Shown: piece after piece, positions 12,738-23,170 of the stretch | Numbering within the stretch: position 1 is the first letter of the stretch | How the letters are laid out: each line of letters starts with the position of its first letter | From: Volvox africanus | Taxonomy: Eukaryota; Chlorophyta; Chlorophyceae; Chlamydomonadales; Volvocaceae | Assembly: GCA_030268105.1 (NCBI GenBank) | Contig: BSDZ01000080.1 | Location: 1,736,001-1,800,000, forward strand | Direction: 5' to 3' | Length of the DNA: 64,000 bases | Made by a program: the position numbers and the translations under genes | Notes under the pieces: generated by a model | Told to the model about the DNA's origin: nothing | The model's input: only the letters and a program-made list of their open reading frames with translations | Databases searched by the model: none

Positions 12738-13031
12738 CTACCCCGACCGAGAGCGGGCCAAAGACCCTAAAGTTAAGGGCAGGGTGCCCCCATGTCGATG
12801 GACGGTGACGACCCCAATTAAAGTGACCTGCGAGCTGACCAGTAGCGGAGTTGACGCCTTAGTTGATTCGGCAGATTCCGCTGGATGCTGGTGGTGGGTG
12901 CTGAACCTGGGAAAACCACTGATTTCGGAGAAGTCGGCATGGGAGACTGGATGAGGGTGCCCCGAAACACCGGGGAAGGTAGGGACTGCCAGGTTAGTGG
13001 CCACGGGTGATGTACCCCCCTATCCTACACA
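12738..13031. repeat. Dispersed repeat, copy A
   Basis: The right part (12897-13031) is the reverse complement of 27930-28058, which lies in an intron of the ankyrin-kinase gene. Both copies end at TGTACCCCCCTATCCTACAC and both border AT-rich or pentamer sequence. An open plus-strand frame runs through the piece (LTSSGVDALVDSADSAGC), so it may derive from a transposon ORF, but no family is recognised. Confidence 0.7.
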
Positions 13032-13091
13032 CATAACATAACATAACATAACATAACATAACATAACATAACATAACATAACATAACATAA
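13031..13091. repeat. (AACAT)n microsatellite, array 4
   Basis: About 12 pentamers, directly following dispersed repeat copy A. Confidence 0.95.
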
Positions 13092-13286
13092 ACCTTGACC
13101 TACAATTACCTGACCCCCGATGGTAACCTCCTTACAAATATCTACATGTACCATTCCATGTCCAGTGTCTGCCTGTCTTAAAGGTTATCCAGATCCCGAG
13201 GTAAATAGCTCCCGTAACTTAGGTTGAGCCATGCGCCCGCCTTGAAGGAGTTTTTGTCGTGGATCTGTCAGCAACAACAACAAAAG

Positions 13287-13295
13287 AATATATAC

Positions 13296-13328
<33 letters not shown>

Positions 13329-13450
13329 TATATACATATATATATACATATATATATACATATACATACATATATATATATGTATACATACATAATTTAT
13401 GTATATATATATATGTATATATATATATATGTATACATACATAATTTATA
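13287..13450. repeat. (TA)n / TATACATA microsatellite
   Basis: About 160 bp of alternating TA with ATAC interruptions, just upstream of the intact LINE. Frames made only of Tyr/Ile/His on both strands here are repeat artefacts. Confidence 0.95.
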
Positions 13451-13993
13451 CATAGATATAGACATACATAGATGTATGGTTAATACTAACGTATCACCGG
13501 CATGACAGTGTCACCGGTGGTCGTTCAAAATGACTTAGAACTTGCGCGCTAATGAGGCAGCAATCGTCTGTTCAAGTCTCACCTTGAGCATATAATTTTT
13601 TGGCTGAACTAGCGGCGACCGTCGCGCTCGCGGCGGCTTTCACTTCGGCGGCCTAACTCTGGTTTATAGCTCGAACAGCCGCCTTTCTTCCTTGTGGATT
13701 GCCTTCTTTTACTCTATTTTCTACGGCAGAGTGAACGGCGATTATCGCGCCTGCTGCGACTTGGAGCATCCCGCTCATTCTTCCGACTCTTGGCCACCAA
13801 CGGGAACAACCGCCACTCTTAGGGAATATCTTCTTCTGCTCTCCTTTAAACGGCGGAATTAGAGGCAACTCTTGCGCAGGCGGGGATTCGGAACCTCTCG
13901 CTATTCCCTCTTCTGGCCGTCATTGCAGACAGTCGCAAGTCGTTCTTCGGAAGATAAACTCCTTTGCTTCTCTATGCCATCTTAGCCTTCACC

Positions 13994-15646
13994 ATGATCG
14001 ATATCAACCGCGCGCGGACCACCGCGCGAACAACAAAATCCATTGGCCAGGAATCAGCTGCAGCCAACAGAGGCCCGTCCGCCCGGCCTCCGATGGCAAA
14101 ACGCTTCGTTAACCTGGACCAAATTCAACGGGAATTACCAGCAGGAACTCCCATCCTACTCGACCAAGAGACCTTGGCCATGGACATCCATTGGCCACCA
14201 GATTCTAACCCGGCAGACGTCCACGCCCAGCTTTTCGGGCCCCTCACGGATGCAGTCATTACCAAAGTGTACGAGGTTATGGTGGCCAACATGCCAGGCC
14301 TACCATGCAGCCTGCCAAAGATTGGCAGGCATCACCAGTACAAGCACCCCAATGGCAACGTGGTGCAAGAAATTACCATTCTTCTCCCGAAGGGTGGCAG
14401 GGCATGGCTCCTATCATCACCCGCAGTCGCCAGGGGACACCTGAGACTGGGGCAAGTCCACCTTCTCCCGAACAACCCACCCATCACCGTGGAGGTCCAC
14501 ATCAAAAACCTCCACAAGATGCAGCCAGCACTCTGGGAGATATCAGGGGTGCCTTCAAGCCTATCCCCGCAAGCTATCCCAAGCTTCCTAGCGCAAGCTT
14601 ATTCATCAGAACGATCCTCCAGACCCATGGATGAGTTCCAAGACCTCAAACCCACGCGCATGGCTGACACATGGCGGGTTAAAATGGCACCGGGATCCCC
14701 CAGCCTCCCACCCCAGAGCCTGTTCAGCTTTGGACGACCGGGGGGCTTTTTGAACCAGGGCATGCTGGTGGCTACTAGGCTCCGGTCAGTAGTAGAGGAG
14801 GCCCCGTTTCGTATGCCCTGCAAACCCCCTCCACGAACGGAGCTCAATCGCCAGCAAGACCTCAAACGTCAACGCCTGCCAACCCACCAGCCAAATCCCC
14901 CAGCCCAGCCCACAGCCCGACTGAGAGGTCTGGACCCCTCGTCCAGCATGGCCAACACTGTGCCATCCTTTGCGGATGTTCTCAGGCAGCACCCACAGGG
15001 GCCCCCAAGGCAACCCACACCCAGCTCTCTGATGCCACTCCCACCTGGGGCGCCCCAACCCATGGCCCCACCACCCAGGCTGCCGCCCCAAGCTATCATC
15101 GAAGCAGCCGCAACAGCAGCAATGGCCAGGGAAGCAGCAGCCAAAGCCGCTACAGCAGCATGCAAACCCAGAACCCCGACTAATACCACTGATGTAGTCA
15201 CAGAATGTGCAGCCCAACCACCACCTCCCCAACCAGCATCAAAGCCAGACAACCAGGGGGTGGTGAACGAGGTCAACGCACCAGCTGGACGCTCACTCTC
15301 CAGGGCCAGGGCACAAGAGCATACCTCAAACAGCCACGCCCTCACCAGAACCCAACAAAACAAAATTCGCAAGCAGCGACTGACCCACCTGCCAGAGGAG
15401 GTACGAGCCCAGCGGCACATGGCCCAAACAGAGAGGGCAAGGCAAGCCCGGAAGGCCAAACTAGCCTTGCAACGGAAGGAGAGGGAGTCAACGGTATCAG
15501 GTGGTATAACCAAGGAGGCACTCCGACCACGGCGGACACCCACTCGGCGTCCCCGGCAAACCAAAAACAACCCCAACCCATCCCAGGACATGGACTGCGA
15601 TGGGAAGGAGTATGACCCCCCCAACCGGGAAACCCAAGCCGGATAA
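13994..15646 (+). CDS. LINE ORF1 protein
   Basis: A 550-residue ORF1. The start is taken at ATG 13994 (ACCATGATCG context); the frame is open a little further upstream but without an ATG. The N-terminal half has globular character (ITILLPKGGRAWLL, then QVHLLPNNPPITVEVHIKN). The C-terminal half is Pro/Ala/Gln-rich, then strongly basic. By analogy with L1 clade elements it would bind and package the element RNA. No CCHC knuckle or RRM was identified with confidence. The stop overlaps the ORF2 start in the string TAATG. Confidence 0.85.
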   Translation: MIDINRARTTARTTKSIGQESAAANRGPSARPPMAKRFVNLDQIQRELPAGTPILLDQETLAMDIHWPPDSNPADVHAQLFGPLTDAVITKVYEVMVANMPGLPCSLPKIGRHHQYKHPNGNVVQEITILLPKGGRAWLLSSPAVARGHLRLGQVHLLPNNPPITVEVHIKNLHKMQPALWEISGVPSSLSPQAIPSFLAQAYSSERSSRPMDEFQDLKPTRMADTWRVKMAPGSPSLPPQSLFSFGRPGGFLNQGMLVATRLRSVVEEAPFRMPCKPPPRTELNRQQDLKRQRLPTHQPNPPAQPTARLRGLDPSSSMANTVPSFADVLRQHPQGPPRQPTPSSLMPLPPGAPQPMAPPPRLPPQAIIEAAATAAMAREAAAKAATAACKPRTPTNTTDVVTECAAQPPPPQPASKPDNQGVVNEVNAPAGRSLSRARAQEHTSNSHALTRTQQNKIRKQRLTHLPEEVRAQRHMAQTERARQARKAKLALQRKERESTVSGGITKEALRPRRTPTRRPRQTKNNPNPSQDMDCDGKEYDPPNRETQAG

Positions 15647-18600
15647 TGTCCAGAGGCAACAAGAGAAGTCAGCGGCAGGGAGCTATCTCAGGGCATCCAC
15701 TGCGCATAGCCACGCACAATATGCGAGGGCTTCTGGCCTCTCATGGCAGTCGACTTCAGGCAGCGGTACGTCAATGGGCTGAGCAGCGGCTGGATGTTGT
15801 ATGTCTGCAGGAAACCCACCACACTACCCTCCAGCACCAATGCCTGTTTGAACGGGATCTTCGTTATGCCACCAAACAGATCCACACACAAAACTGGAAG
15901 ATAGCAGCCTACTCTTGGTCTAACTCGACGCACACAGCAGGAGTGCTCATCCTCATCAGACAGGGGCTAGCTTCAGCTCTGGCACCTAAACTGGCAACAC
16001 CCCAGCATACATGTACGAGAGGCCGTTTCACCGACTGTATCCTCCACTGGGGGGGACACCGCCTGCACATCTGCAATATCTACCTCCCACCTGGCACTAC
16101 CTCGATGGCTGCGGAAACCCGGCGACAACTCTTCGAGAACGCCCTGGCTGCCACCACAACGCAAGCCATGGAGGACAATAGGGACACCACCCTTATCTGG
16201 GCAGGAGACTTCAACTTTGTGGAAAACCCAGAGTGGGACTCGTCCGCAGGAAGAGATGGGCGTCAAGCAGATAGGCCTATCACTGAGATGCGGCAGCGGG
16301 CAGGCCCACAGATGGTAGATACCCACCGATACCTCCACCCAAGGCGCCGTGACTTCACTCACCTGTACCATGCACCCACCCCAGGCGGTTCACGCCTAGA
16401 TCGCATCTACATCAATGAAGCCAAGCTGCCGTACCTATGCCATACAGCCATCTCCTTCCACACAGCCTCAGACCACCGTCTTGCCACACTTCATCTCCTA
16501 CCTTGCAAAAATGAGGTCAAGGGCCCAGGCATCAAGCGTATACGCATGGCCTTCACTGACCATGAGGATTTGGCTACAAGCATGGCGGAGTGGATCCGGA
16601 ACCAATGCCAAGAGGCACCCTCAGTCGAAGAGAATCCGGGCAACCTTATTGCTTGGTGGCCTGGTTTTAAACGCCGACTAACCTTCCTAGCACACCAACT
16701 CAACAAGGTAGCGCAACAGCGCAGACAGCAGCCAGGTGCTCATACCCAGGAGGCCTACCTTGGGGTCCAACAGGCCCAACAAGCCCTCGATACTATGCCG
16801 CACTCACCACACCTACTACAGCAGCTCATAGATGCCCAAGCAAGACTGGCTAGGGTGCATATTGAGGACAACGCCAGGGTGGCAAAAAAGACCCGGGTCC
16901 ACTGGTTACACGCAGGAGAGCGTCCTGGCCCAGCTCTGACAACCTTCCTGCAAACCCAAATCCAGGACCAGCAAACAGCCCCAGTGGCACTCCAGGCACA
17001 CTCAGGCCGACTGGTCACTAATCCAGCACAGCTACCACAGGTCGTAGCGGACTTTTGGGCAGGGGTATGCAGAGCCCCAGACTTCACCACTCCTGAAGAT
17101 CGCCAGTCAGTGCTAACCCAGTTAGCAGCAGCCAACATCCGACTCCCTGAGGAAGCTGACGAAGTGGCTGGGTCCCCGACCATTGCTGTGACTGAGCTGG
17201 GTTTCGCACTGAAGAAGAGCCAGCCAGGCAAAGCACCCGGATGGGATGGCATCCCAATGGATCTGTACCGCAAGTTCTGGCCAGAGATTGGCCATACCAT
17301 GGCAGCCCTCTTCACGGCTATCGGCAAAACAGGGCAGGTGCCAACAGGCTTTCTGGATGGTATCATTAAGGTGCTTTACAAGAAGGGAGACCCCAAACAG
17401 CCTGGTAACTACCGCCCTATCACACTGCTTTGCTCGGACTACCGCTTGCTGGCCAAGGTGCTGGCAAATCGCCTAGGGCCAGCCCTGGGACGAATCATTA
17501 GCCCTGAGCAGTCAGCTTTTCTGCCCAAGAGGCTCATTGGGGCCAGTGTTCTCTTTCTACGCCATCTGCCTCATCTCTTACGGAAATTGAACCGCCAAGG
17601 TCTGCTGGCCTTCCTGGACTTCGCAAAAGCTTATGACACAGTGGACCGCAACTTCCTGATGGGGGCGATGGAGGCGATGGGAGCAGGCCCACAGCTTTGC
17701 AGTTGGACCCGGATATTGCTTAGCAACACGCGGGCAAGAGCCATGGTGAACGGTTTCAAATCCAGGCTTGTTAAAATGGAAGCAGGGGTAAGACAGGGTT
17801 GCCCTCTAGCACCCCTGCTGTATCTCTTTGTTGCCCAGGCCTTGTTCAGCTGGCTAAAGAGCCAAGAGATAGGCCTCCGCCTATTGCCTTCAGATGAAGA
17901 CAGGGTCACAGCCTGTCAGTTTGCTGATGATGCAGAAGTGGCCCTTGAAGGAGAGGAATCCGTGCCAGCCTTCCTTGAAGCCATGGATACTTTTGCCCGG
18001 GCATCAGGTCAACGCCTGAACCTGGATAAGATGGAAATCCTACCCATAGGGGCTGTGGACGACCACCATCAGGGAAGCACAATAAATGGCCTGAAGGTGG
18101 TCACCACTGCGACAGCCCTTAACTTGCCAATGGACAACCAACTGCAGCCGCCCCAACCAGACTGGCCAGAGATGCTAGCCCTGGCCTACACGAGGATGCA
18201 ACGCCTAGCCCATTATCCGCTCTCTGCCTTTGGTCGGGCTGCAGCAGTCTCCAACTATTGCCTGCAAACAGTCACTTGGCATATGGAGCATGGTGGACCA
18301 CCTCCAGATACCACTCTGACCTACATTGAACGCTTAGCTGCTCGCCTTGTAGATCGGAAACAGGGCCCAGAAGACCAGGGCCAGCGCTTCACTGGAGTAC
18401 CTAGCAGACTCTTGGTGGGACACCCATCAACTGGTGGTTTTGGCCTACTGCCCCTCAGGCAACACATTCGGGCAAGACAAGCCATGTGGGCAGTGCGATT
18501 CATCCGAGGGGCCCTGATGGCCAGGAGAGAGAGAGAGAGGGTAATGCTTCTGGACACGGCGATGAATACGGTTGCTGAAGAAGAGGAAGAGCCAGTTACT

Positions 18601-20295
18601 AGTGGTAATGTTCGAAGCCTCCACCCCTGGATCCGGACCCTGGCCACCTACCTGGAGATCACCCATCCGGCCTTTAAACCTTGGGCCCTTACCACTGCCC
18701 AGGCAACTGGGCCCTGGCTGGGTGGAGAGACCTTGCCTGAGGAGATCAGCCGAATTGTAGGGGCTTTAGGGCACCTCCCACCACTAGAAGATGTCAGCAA
18801 CCCACCTTTAGCCCCTGGAGACTGGTGCTGGGCGGCTGCTCTCTGGGGAAATCCTTTGCTGCCCAACAATTCGGACAATGGGGGAAGCATCAATGGTAAC
18901 AACCACCGCCCAGGCCTGGAAACCCGTCACCCACTGATGGCTTCATGCAGAAAACTGCTCACAGTTGGGGACCTGGTAAGGGTGTACGACATGCTGGAGC
19001 ATGACCAAATACCCCTCCCTCAGTACATGACCTGGCTAGACTGGACCCAACAGTTTCTAGACCCCTCAGCTAGCCCCACCCAACTGCGAGACAAGGAGTC
19101 TACCCGTATGGCTCTCTCGGCTCTATGCAACGATATCAGCCCGGCATGGATAGCAGCAGCACGGAAGGTAGTCAACCGCTTACAACCCCAACAGCCGGAC
19201 AGGGTGGAGGACAGAATGCAGCAGCAGATGCCAGCACCACCAGACCGCACCACAGTCATGGCCATGATCGTCAGGCGTTTGGGCTGGAGATTGCCAGGGG
19301 ACTCGGGTATAGTGCCTCTCTACAACCTCACGGTAAGCCAAGCTACTCAGCTGCAAGGGGTTTCAACAGCGGAGGAGCGATTGGAGCTCTTGTCAGCTTT
19401 TGTGCAGGAGGCGCAAGGGATGCCAACAGACGGTCCAGCTCCTCCCTGTCCTGTCACTAACCTCCAGCGCTTTCAGGCAACCCTAGACAGGCTGTGGACA
19501 GCAGTTCGGTGGGAAAATAAAAACAAAGAGACGCTGTGGCGTTTGGTGGTCGATGGGATACCCATACCTGGCAACACACATCTTTCCAGGGTGCCCATCA
19601 AACCATGTGGGTGTGGCAGCTATGGAGCTGATACTGATCAACCTTGCTCCCCACGCCTGCACCACTTCTGGGAGTGCCCTATAGCCAAGGCGGTGCGAGA
19701 ACAGATTGACAGACATCTGCCATTGCCGACATCAGCCACCATTGAAGGGGGCTTGACCAGGCAACAGCTATGGCTTGTCCAAGCACCTCCCGGTTGCGAG
19801 CAGGCCCCATGGGACGTGATAGCTTTGGCAGCCTTATCTTCTATGGAATATGGCAGGCACTATCTCCGGGCGGCAACAAGAGAACACAGGCCACAGTGGC
19901 CTTCTACCCACAGACGGCGGCAGCAACAACAGACCCACACAGCAGAGCAGGGACCCCGTCAACGGGCTATTACTGACTTCTTCAACCGTTCAGGGGGGTT
20001 CCCTCAAGAGGAAGAGGAAGATGCCAACACCCATCCAATCATCTCTACGACACAGCCAGCAATGGACACTCCAACACAAACAGCAACCTCACCCCTGGAC
20101 CGTGCACAGGCCCGTACAGTTGCCGACTTTTGGGCACGCTTGCATTCTTTTGCAGTGTTGGGAATACCTCACTATGGCTGGGATCAAGTGGGACCACAAC
20201 ATCCCATCCTAGCCATAGTTGGCACGCAAATGCGGTGTGCAGATCCGGTTGACATCACCAACCATGGAGCAGCAAGAACAGAGCAGGGGCTTTAG
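15646..20295 (+). CDS. LINE ORF2: APE endonuclease / reverse transcriptase
   Basis: A 1,549-residue polyprotein starting at the ATG of the TAATG overlap with ORF1, which suggests termination-reinitiation. Residues about 18-285 form an apurinic-type endonuclease (THNMRGL, CLQETHH, WAGDFNF, SRLDRIYIN, SDHRLATLHL). Residues about 520-800 form the reverse transcriptase (GKAPGWDGIPMD, NYRPITLLCSDYRLLAKVLA, FLDFAKAYDTVD, GVRQGCPLAP, and the catalytic QFADDAEVA near residue 758). Near residue 1,320 is a Cys/His motif, CGCGSY..CSPRLHHFWECP, typical of LINE C-termini. It nicks the target and primes cDNA synthesis there. No stop or frameshift interrupts it. Confidence 0.95.
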   Translation: MSRGNKRSQRQGAISGHPLRIATHNMRGLLASHGSRLQAAVRQWAEQRLDVVCLQETHHTTLQHQCLFERDLRYATKQIHTQNWKIAAYSWSNSTHTAGVLILIRQGLASALAPKLATPQHTCTRGRFTDCILHWGGHRLHICNIYLPPGTTSMAAETRRQLFENALAATTTQAMEDNRDTTLIWAGDFNFVENPEWDSSAGRDGRQADRPITEMRQRAGPQMVDTHRYLHPRRRDFTHLYHAPTPGGSRLDRIYINEAKLPYLCHTAISFHTASDHRLATLHLLPCKNEVKGPGIKRIRMAFTDHEDLATSMAEWIRNQCQEAPSVEENPGNLIAWWPGFKRRLTFLAHQLNKVAQQRRQQPGAHTQEAYLGVQQAQQALDTMPHSPHLLQQLIDAQARLARVHIEDNARVAKKTRVHWLHAGERPGPALTTFLQTQIQDQQTAPVALQAHSGRLVTNPAQLPQVVADFWAGVCRAPDFTTPEDRQSVLTQLAAANIRLPEEADEVAGSPTIAVTELGFALKKSQPGKAPGWDGIPMDLYRKFWPEIGHTMAALFTAIGKTGQVPTGFLDGIIKVLYKKGDPKQPGNYRPITLLCSDYRLLAKVLANRLGPALGRIISPEQSAFLPKRLIGASVLFLRHLPHLLRKLNRQGLLAFLDFAKAYDTVDRNFLMGAMEAMGAGPQLCSWTRILLSNTRARAMVNGFKSRLVKMEAGVRQGCPLAPLLYLFVAQALFSWLKSQEIGLRLLPSDEDRVTACQFADDAEVALEGEESVPAFLEAMDTFARASGQRLNLDKMEILPIGAVDDHHQGSTINGLKVVTTATALNLPMDNQLQPPQPDWPEMLALAYTRMQRLAHYPLSAFGRAAAVSNYCLQTVTWHMEHGGPPPDTTLTYIERLAARLVDRKQGPEDQGQRFTGVPSRLLVGHPSTGGFGLLPLRQHIRARQAMWAVRFIRGALMARRERERVMLLDTAMNTVAEEEEEPVTSGNVRSLHPWIRTLATYLEITHPAFKPWALTTAQATGPWLGGETLPEEISRIVGALGHLPPLEDVSNPPLAPGDWCWAAALWGNPLLPNNSDNGGSINGNNHRPGLETRHPLMASCRKLLTVGDLVRVYDMLEHDQIPLPQYMTWLDWTQQFLDPSASPTQLRDKESTRMALSALCNDISPAWIAAARKVVNRLQPQQPDRVEDRMQQQMPAPPDRTTVMAMIVRRLGWRLPGDSGIVPLYNLTVSQATQLQGVSTAEERLELLSAFVQEAQGMPTDGPAPPCPVTNLQRFQATLDRLWTAVRWENKNKETLWRLVVDGIPIPGNTHLSRVPIKPCGCGSYGADTDQPCSPRLHHFWECPIAKAVREQIDRHLPLPTSATIEGGLTRQQLWLVQAPPGCEQAPWDVIALAALSSMEYGRHYLRAATREHRPQWPSTHRRRQQQQTHTAEQGPRQRAITDFFNRSGGFPQEEEEDANTHPIISTTQPAMDTPTQTATSPLDRAQARTVADFWARLHSFAVLGIPHYGWDQVGPQHPILAIVGTQMRCADPVDITNHGAARTEQGL

Positions 20296-20955
20296 GGCAG
20301 GAGTTTTGAGGAGGAGGTTCTGTGGGAGGAAAGGGGGAGAGTGAGGGAGGTAGAGACAAGGAGAGGACGGTCTAGATCTTGAGGAGGGGAAGGGAGAGGG
20401 TGGAGGGTTTCGTGGCTAGAGGTTCCTGTGTCCAGGCTTCGGGTCCTTAGGGTTTTAGGGGGGTTCAGCGAGAGAGGTCTTTCCTTGTTGTACAGTTCAG
20501 GTGTCTGTGGGGCCAGCTTTGGGTGGGGCCGGAAGGCTTTCTAGGGGGGCGCCAGTTCGGCTTGTCATCCCCCCCTCCGCCTCTTGTTGGGTTCTTCTGG
20601 CTTGGCTGTGGAAGGGTGTGCTTTCCTGCTGGTGCTTCTCCTCTGAGGGGAACTGTGTGTGTCTGCCAGGCTCCTGTCGAGTCAGTGTCGGGTTAGAGGA
20701 GAGGTTTCCCCGTCCTTTGAGCAGCTAGGTGTCCCCCGTTTTCTGTTGGGCCTTCCTGTGGTTTCTTGGTAGCCCTGAGTGCTCTGTGAGTGGCCAGGCG
20801 AGAGCCTATGAGGGCTCGCTGGCCCTAGTGAGAGGGGGAGCACGTGGCAGGACAGACAGACAAAGCCACGTGTTCCTCCCCTGCGCTGTGGCTCGGTCCG
20901 GTCAGGACCCCCGGTGCTCGTCTTTGAAGGGCGAGTCGCCCACAGTGTAACACCC
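20296..20955 (+). other. LINE 3' untranslated region
   Basis: About 660 bp, nearly identical to 11340-11998, G/T-rich at first and ending in GTGTAACACCCA. The end is shared exactly by both copies. Confidence 0.85.
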
Positions 20956-21122
20956 AATATATATGTGCTCACGGCCCATTACTAACTGTACTAGCAGGTC
21001 ATCCATTCTAGCACCTGCCAGCTAGGCTAGCTAGCTAGGTACAGCATATTCGACGCTGATTAATCCTACGTAGGTACCTACACCGGGTCGCTCGGCCCAG
21101 CTGACGGGTGGCGTACAGGGCC

Positions 21123-23037
21123 CTACAAAAGGCCTTGCTGACATTCTACAGCAGATCTGCCTTGAAGGTCCAAAAGCGCTCTGAAAGCCCTGCCCGCCGC
21201 CCGGGTGCGGCCGACAGATCCCCATCCAGCAGCCTGCCCAGTCCTCACGCATACCTCCCGCAGAGTATGTGGCCAGCCCACACCAAGCTCCATGATTTGG
21301 TCCACTATATCATGGCCCTCCTCCAAATCGATGACGAGATCGTACTGCATGGAGTGGGAGACGAGCGAGGCAGGTATGGGGCGCGCCAAATGCATGGTCG
21401 GGGGGGGGTCTTTGCATGTGTAGGTCATCACAGCTCCTATCCTCATTTTTGACGGTTTCATGATGAACACCAGCACTGGCCCGATCTTGTCCCAGGAGCG
21501 GGAGTCAGTTCTCCAGTACGTCCGGTTGAAGAGCTCGTTATCTTCGTAGTCCCACTTCATTTGAAACATGGCGAATTTGAGGTACGACAACAGTCGCTTG
21601 CGAGGGTTCCTGGGGTTGAAACGACAGCAGAATAGGACACGGGGAGAGAAACCGTGAGGTTAGGTGGGTCTTGTCAGCAAGAGCATACACAGTGCCACCC
21701 AACATCGGACGAAGGCCGGCCCGGGGACCCGGGGGCCCGAGTGCTGCCACCAGCTAAAGAGGTCCAGCTGTGGAGCTCTGGGCAGACGAGAGACAAGGGG
21801 CAACCGGGTATCAAAATGGGGTCTGTTGCCTCTTGGTGACCTTCCTGATGCCGTCCCGGGCCCTAGCCATAACTTCCACGTCAACACCTGCTGCCGCCTG
21901 CCGGACCTAAACTTCCTTTATTTCGAGGGAGAGTTCTTGAGATGTGGATCCGCATTCACTTTACATCCACGTACAAACCCCTCCCTCCCCTCCCTCCCCG
22001 CCCTCCCCTCCCTCCCCTCCCTCCCCTCCCTCCCCTCCCTTCCCTCCCTCCCCTCCCTTCCCTCCCTTCCCTCCCTCCCCTCCCTCCCCTCCCTCCCCTC
22101 CCTCCCCTCCCTCCCCTCCCTCCCCTCCCTCCCCTCCCTCCCCTCCCTCCCCTCCCTCCCTCCCACCTGATAATAATCACGTTGCATGAGGACTTCGATG
22201 ACCCGGAGAACTGGGGATAGAGTTTCTGATGACGCGGTTCCGGTTGCACAGCTTGCATGTGCATGGTTATTGAAAGGGCAAACATAACTTTTCTTTGTGT
22301 AGCCCTGCATGGCCCCTCCCGCGCCCACAGGCAGGTGCGGTCAGATATCGGGTCCCCACCGGGCAACATGCCCCTGCACAACAGCTGGCCCCTCCTCTCT
22401 ATTTCTATATCCCCACATTGCCACAATCCCCTCATTGCCACTTCTGGTCCCTCTCCGCACTGCCCGCGGGCACTATCTTCTGAGAGGCTCTACAGCCCAC
22501 ACACGGCCTTGCCTCCGAGTGTTCGTCTGACCCCTCCTGCCGACGTCGTGGATGACCACGTCCCTTAAGCCCCTTAAACCCCGACCAATGCGTGCGTGTT
22601 CATTCCTTCCTCGCCATCACACTACGCCCTGGCAGACCCCTGCCTCCTGCCGCATATATACGTTTCACCCAAATACCCAACGGCCTCGCCTTTTCATAAG
22701 TCCAACTAATCTGGAAAGTCATGAGCACCGAAGGCCAATACAATAAAACGACATGATCTGCGAGAGAAGGATAGGTACGTGGCCTTGGTGGCCTCGATAC
22801 CTCAGGGTCGTGACCTCACCTAAGACCTCGCTTGCGCCTGTCTCCGTGTATTCCCAGCCTTTCGGGAGCACTGAAAAGCTACATTGGAACGCTGTGAAGC
22901 TATGGCTGGCGATGCGCGTCCAAAACTTGTCGTACAAAGCGCAAGTCCGGCAATCCGGCGAGCACTTGGCTACGACACTTCCCTTGAAGCGTCCGGTAGT
23001 GGGGGCTTTAACAATCTTCCTTTGGAAGGCAGGAGCG
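21123..23037 (-). CDS. Unrecognised protein, C-terminal exons
   Basis: Four minus-strand exons join in phase: 23037-22820, 22251-22167, 21897-21841 and 21609-21123 (stop). The 3' exon encodes SYLKFAMFQMKWDYEDNELF and then GPVLVFIMKPSKMRIGAVM. The upstream exon has a Cys cluster (KCSPDCRTC) followed by YDKFWTRIASHSFTAFQCSF. No family is recognised. A (CCCTCCCCT)n tract lies in one intron. The 5' end was not located; further exons may lie between 23.04 and 24 kb. Confidence comes from phase agreement at three introns and from amino-acid composition, not from homology. Confidence 0.45.
21977..22168. repeat. (CCTCCCCTC)n polypyrimidine tract
   Basis: About 190 bp with a roughly 9-bp period, all C/T on this strand. 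The opposite strand is runs of GGGAGGGGAGGG. It sits inside an intron of the unrecognised minus-strand gene. The Pro-Leu and Arg-Glu-Gly frames across it are artefacts. Confidence 0.95.
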
Positions 23038-23170
23038 CTGGAAGCATATAAGACACCTTTCCCAACTGTTTATGTCGCTGCTACCGTACGTATCTGTTGT
23101 CCCCTACGTGGCTGAAATCATCGTCATCACCATGTAGTTGTCTACATGATGATGCATGTCCCGTACCGCT

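Larger units (their letters stand above)
13500..20955 (+). mobile_element. Full-length L1-like LINE retrotransposon
   Basis: A non-LTR element with two intact ORFs (13994-15646 and 15646-20295) and a 3' UTR ending GTGTAACACCCA at 20955. The exact 5' end is not resolved and is placed somewhere in 13450-13650, after the TA microsatellite. The 3' terminus is fixed by comparison with the truncated copy ending at 11998. There is no poly(A) tail; the end instead contains TGTAA. The right flank starts ATATATATGT, which resembles the TA repeat on the left flank, so the element may have inserted into a TA microsatellite. Both ORFs are open, so the copy is potentially competent. Confidence 0.9.

Noticed and set aside
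13185..13505. Tyr-Ile-His frames on both strands
   Set aside because: Translation of the TA microsatellite.
13500..13600. tRNA-like B box (GTTCAAGTCTCACC) near the LINE 5' end
   Set aside because: The flanking bases do not form the T stem, D arm or acceptor stem of a tRNA; at best a weak internal promoter resemblance.
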